Assembly: GCA_012516115.1 (NCBI GenBank)
Contig: JAAYXC010000176.1
Location: 1 to 6,776, forward strand
DNA: 6,776 bases
Direction of reading: 5' to 3'
From: Bacillota bacterium
Lineage (GTDB): Bacteria > Bacillota > UBA4882 > JAAYXC01
The notes below the pieces were generated by a model. That model was not told the origin of the DNA. It was given only the letters and a program-made list of their open reading frames with translations, and did not search any database. The translations under genes were made by a program, and so were the position numbers. Of the stretch, positions 5,764-6,776 are shown piece by piece. Numbering within the stretch: the first letter of the stretch is position 1; each line of letters starts with the position of its first letter.

Positions 5764-6632
5764 TAAACCACTTTGTTTAAGCTATACTCCACGATCCCCT
5801 CGGCGCCGGCCCGTTTGAGGGCGGGGATGATGTCGCGCACCGTCCGCTCGTCGATGACCGTCTCCAGAGCCACCCATTCCGGGTCCGAGAGGGGACTCAC
5901 CGTGGGCCGGCGGAGGGCGGTCAGGATGGCCAGGACGTCCGGAACCTTGGCCCGTGGCACGTTCATCTTCAGCCCCACCTTTTCTTCGGCCGCCAAGGCG
6001 CCCACGAGAAGGAGGGCGATATTTTCCAATTTTTGTCGCTTCCAGGGATCGGCCCAGGCCATGGGGTTGGCCAGCAGGTGATTTTTTACCTCCAGAACCG
6101 TCTCGATGACGCGCAGGTTATTGGCCCGTAAGGAGCTGCCGGTCTCGGTGATCTCCACGATGGCGTCGGCCAGGACCGGTGGCTTGACCTCGGTGGCCCC
6201 CCAGGAGAACTGGACTTCCACCCGGATGCCCCGTGCCTGGAAGTAGTGGCGCGTCATGTTCACCAGCTCGGTGGCGATGCGTTTCCCCTCCAGGTCTTCC
6301 GGTCGCTGGAAGGGAGAATCGTTGGGCACGGCCAGGACCCACCGGCAGGGGTTCAGAGTCTGCTTGGAATAGATCAGGTCGGCCACCTTGACCAGGTCGG
6401 CGCCGCTGTCGAGGAGCCAGTCGTTGCCGGTGATCCCGGCATCGCGGCCCCCTTCTTCGATATAGCGGGGCACTTCCTGGGCCCGGATGAGCATCGCCTC
6501 GATCTCGGGGTCGTCGATGCGCGGATAGTAAGACCGCTCCGAGACGGTCACCTCGTAGCCGGCTTTTTTAAAGAGGCGGATGGTCTGTTCCTGGAGGCTG
6601 CCTTTGGGCAAGGCCAGGCGCAAGCGGTTCAT
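5760..6632 (-). CDS. hisG: ATP phosphoribosyltransferase, long form
   Basis: HisG couples ATP and PRPP to form phosphoribosyl-ATP, the first and feedback-controlled step of histidine synthesis. The 290-residue length marks the long form, which carries its own C-terminal regulatory domain and does not need HisZ. Residues 1-100 include LALPKGSLQE, SYYPRIDDPEIE, RAQEVPRYIEEG and DAGITGNDW. WGATEVKPPVLADAIVE (144-160) followed by ITETGSSLRANNL (161-173) is the PRPP-binding region. KVGLKMNVP (218-226), RRPTVSPLSD and AGAEGIVEYSLNKVV (275-289) belong to the histidine-binding ACT-like domain, from about residue 212. GGAGG (minus strand, complement of 6642-6646) lies 9 nt before the ATG. It follows an unrecognised gene by 23 nt on the same strand, so the two may share a transcript. 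Its stop meets a plus-strand stop in a shared TTAA. No terminator is seen downstream. Confidence 0.97.
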   Translation of the reverse strand: MNRLRLALPKGSLQEQTIRLFKKAGYEVTVSERSYYPRIDDPEIEAMLIRAQEVPRYIEEGGRDAGITGNDWLLDSGADLVKVADLIYSKQTLNPCRWVLAVPNDSPFQRPEDLEGKRIATELVNMTRHYFQARGIRVEVQFSWGATEVKPPVLADAIVEITETGSSLRANNLRVIETVLEVKNHLLANPMAWADPWKRQKLENIALLLVGALAAEEKVGLKMNVPRAKVPDVLAILTALRRPTVSPLSDPEWVALETVIDERTVRDIIPALKRAGAEGIVEYSLNKVVY

Positions 6633-6655
6633 AAGTTCATTCCTCCCCCGTTTCT

Positions 6656-6776
6656 TTAGCGATCTTTTTTAACCGTAGCAAAGCCGGTCTCCTTCCTCTC
6701 TTCTGCCTCAAGAAGCTCGGCCAGGCGTTCCGGCCGGGGATCGAGGATCAAAGTCTGGAAGCGCTCGTAGTGAACC
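6656..6776 (-). CDS. Unrecognised protein, C-terminal 39 codons (start outside window)
   Basis: On the minus strand an open frame runs in from the window edge and stops at TAA (6656-6658). It reads VHYERFQTLILDPRPERLAE, then LLEAEERKETGFATVKKDR. Codons mostly end in G or C until the last few, like the neighbours, and the end lies 23 nt before the hisG ATG, which fits a co-transcribed gene. The tail is hydrophilic and Glu-rich, with no membrane segment or motif I recognise. It does not resemble the ends of HisZ, HisI or HisD that I know. The function is unknown; the small part visible makes the call of a real gene probable but not certain. Confidence 0.65.
   Translation of the reverse strand, partial: VHYERFQTLILDPRPERLAELLEAEERKETGFATVKKDR

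Noticed and set aside
5597..5818. 73-codon plus-strand frame starting at TTG 5597
   Set aside because: Its first third looks coded, but the rest degenerates and runs antisense into hisG, so it is not a complete gene by itself.
6630..6641. Tiny ATG-AAC-TTA-TGA frame (minus strand) overlapping the hisG start
   Set aside because: Its ATG is too close to GGAGG to be used, and a three-codon frame by chance is expected; no leader-peptide logic is visible.

Overview
The window is a compact, GC-rich (about 60-65 %) bacterial chromosomal segment with six complete and two partial genes. Genes overlap or nearly touch, and two starts read best as TTG. The ribosomal proteins and the aroC-aroK-aroB-aroQ order resemble thermophilic or anaerobic Bacillota of the Moorella/Desulfotomaculum type. 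The HisG, however, is the long, HisZ-independent form, which is less typical of that phylum. The lineage is therefore left open; this is an impression from sequence, not a phylogeny.

Layout, left to right: the 3' end of rpmI (L35), a long 119-nt spacer, rplT (L20), and a strong intrinsic terminator at 661-686. A leader of about 175 nt with GC-rich inverted repeats follows. Next is a tightly packed plus-strand run, aroC-aroK-aroB-aroQ, whose junctions are an 8-nt overlap, a 2-nt gap and a 4-nt ATGA overlap. After a further 24 nt comes a metal-dependent amidohydrolase of the imidazolonepropionase-like group. A 416-nt stretch without an intact gene follows. Its codon-like composition moves through three reading frames, suggesting a decayed or frameshifted gene, and it also holds a long imperfect hairpin. 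On the minus strand, convergent with all this, lie hisG and the last 39 codons of an unrecognised upstream gene.

How the genes work together: AroB (step 2), AroQ (step 3), AroK (step 5) and AroC (step 7) supply four of the seven shikimate-pathway reactions leading to chorismate. Steps 1, 4 and 6 must be encoded elsewhere. HisG opens histidine synthesis, so the segment is mainly amino-acid biosynthesis beside a translation operon. The amidohydrolase has no obvious role in either pathway.

I see no CRISPR array, tRNA or rRNA gene, insertion sequence, phage gene or defence system. The least explained parts are the broken-frame stretch 5344-5760, the amidohydrolase at the end of the aro operon, and the right-edge partial gene.
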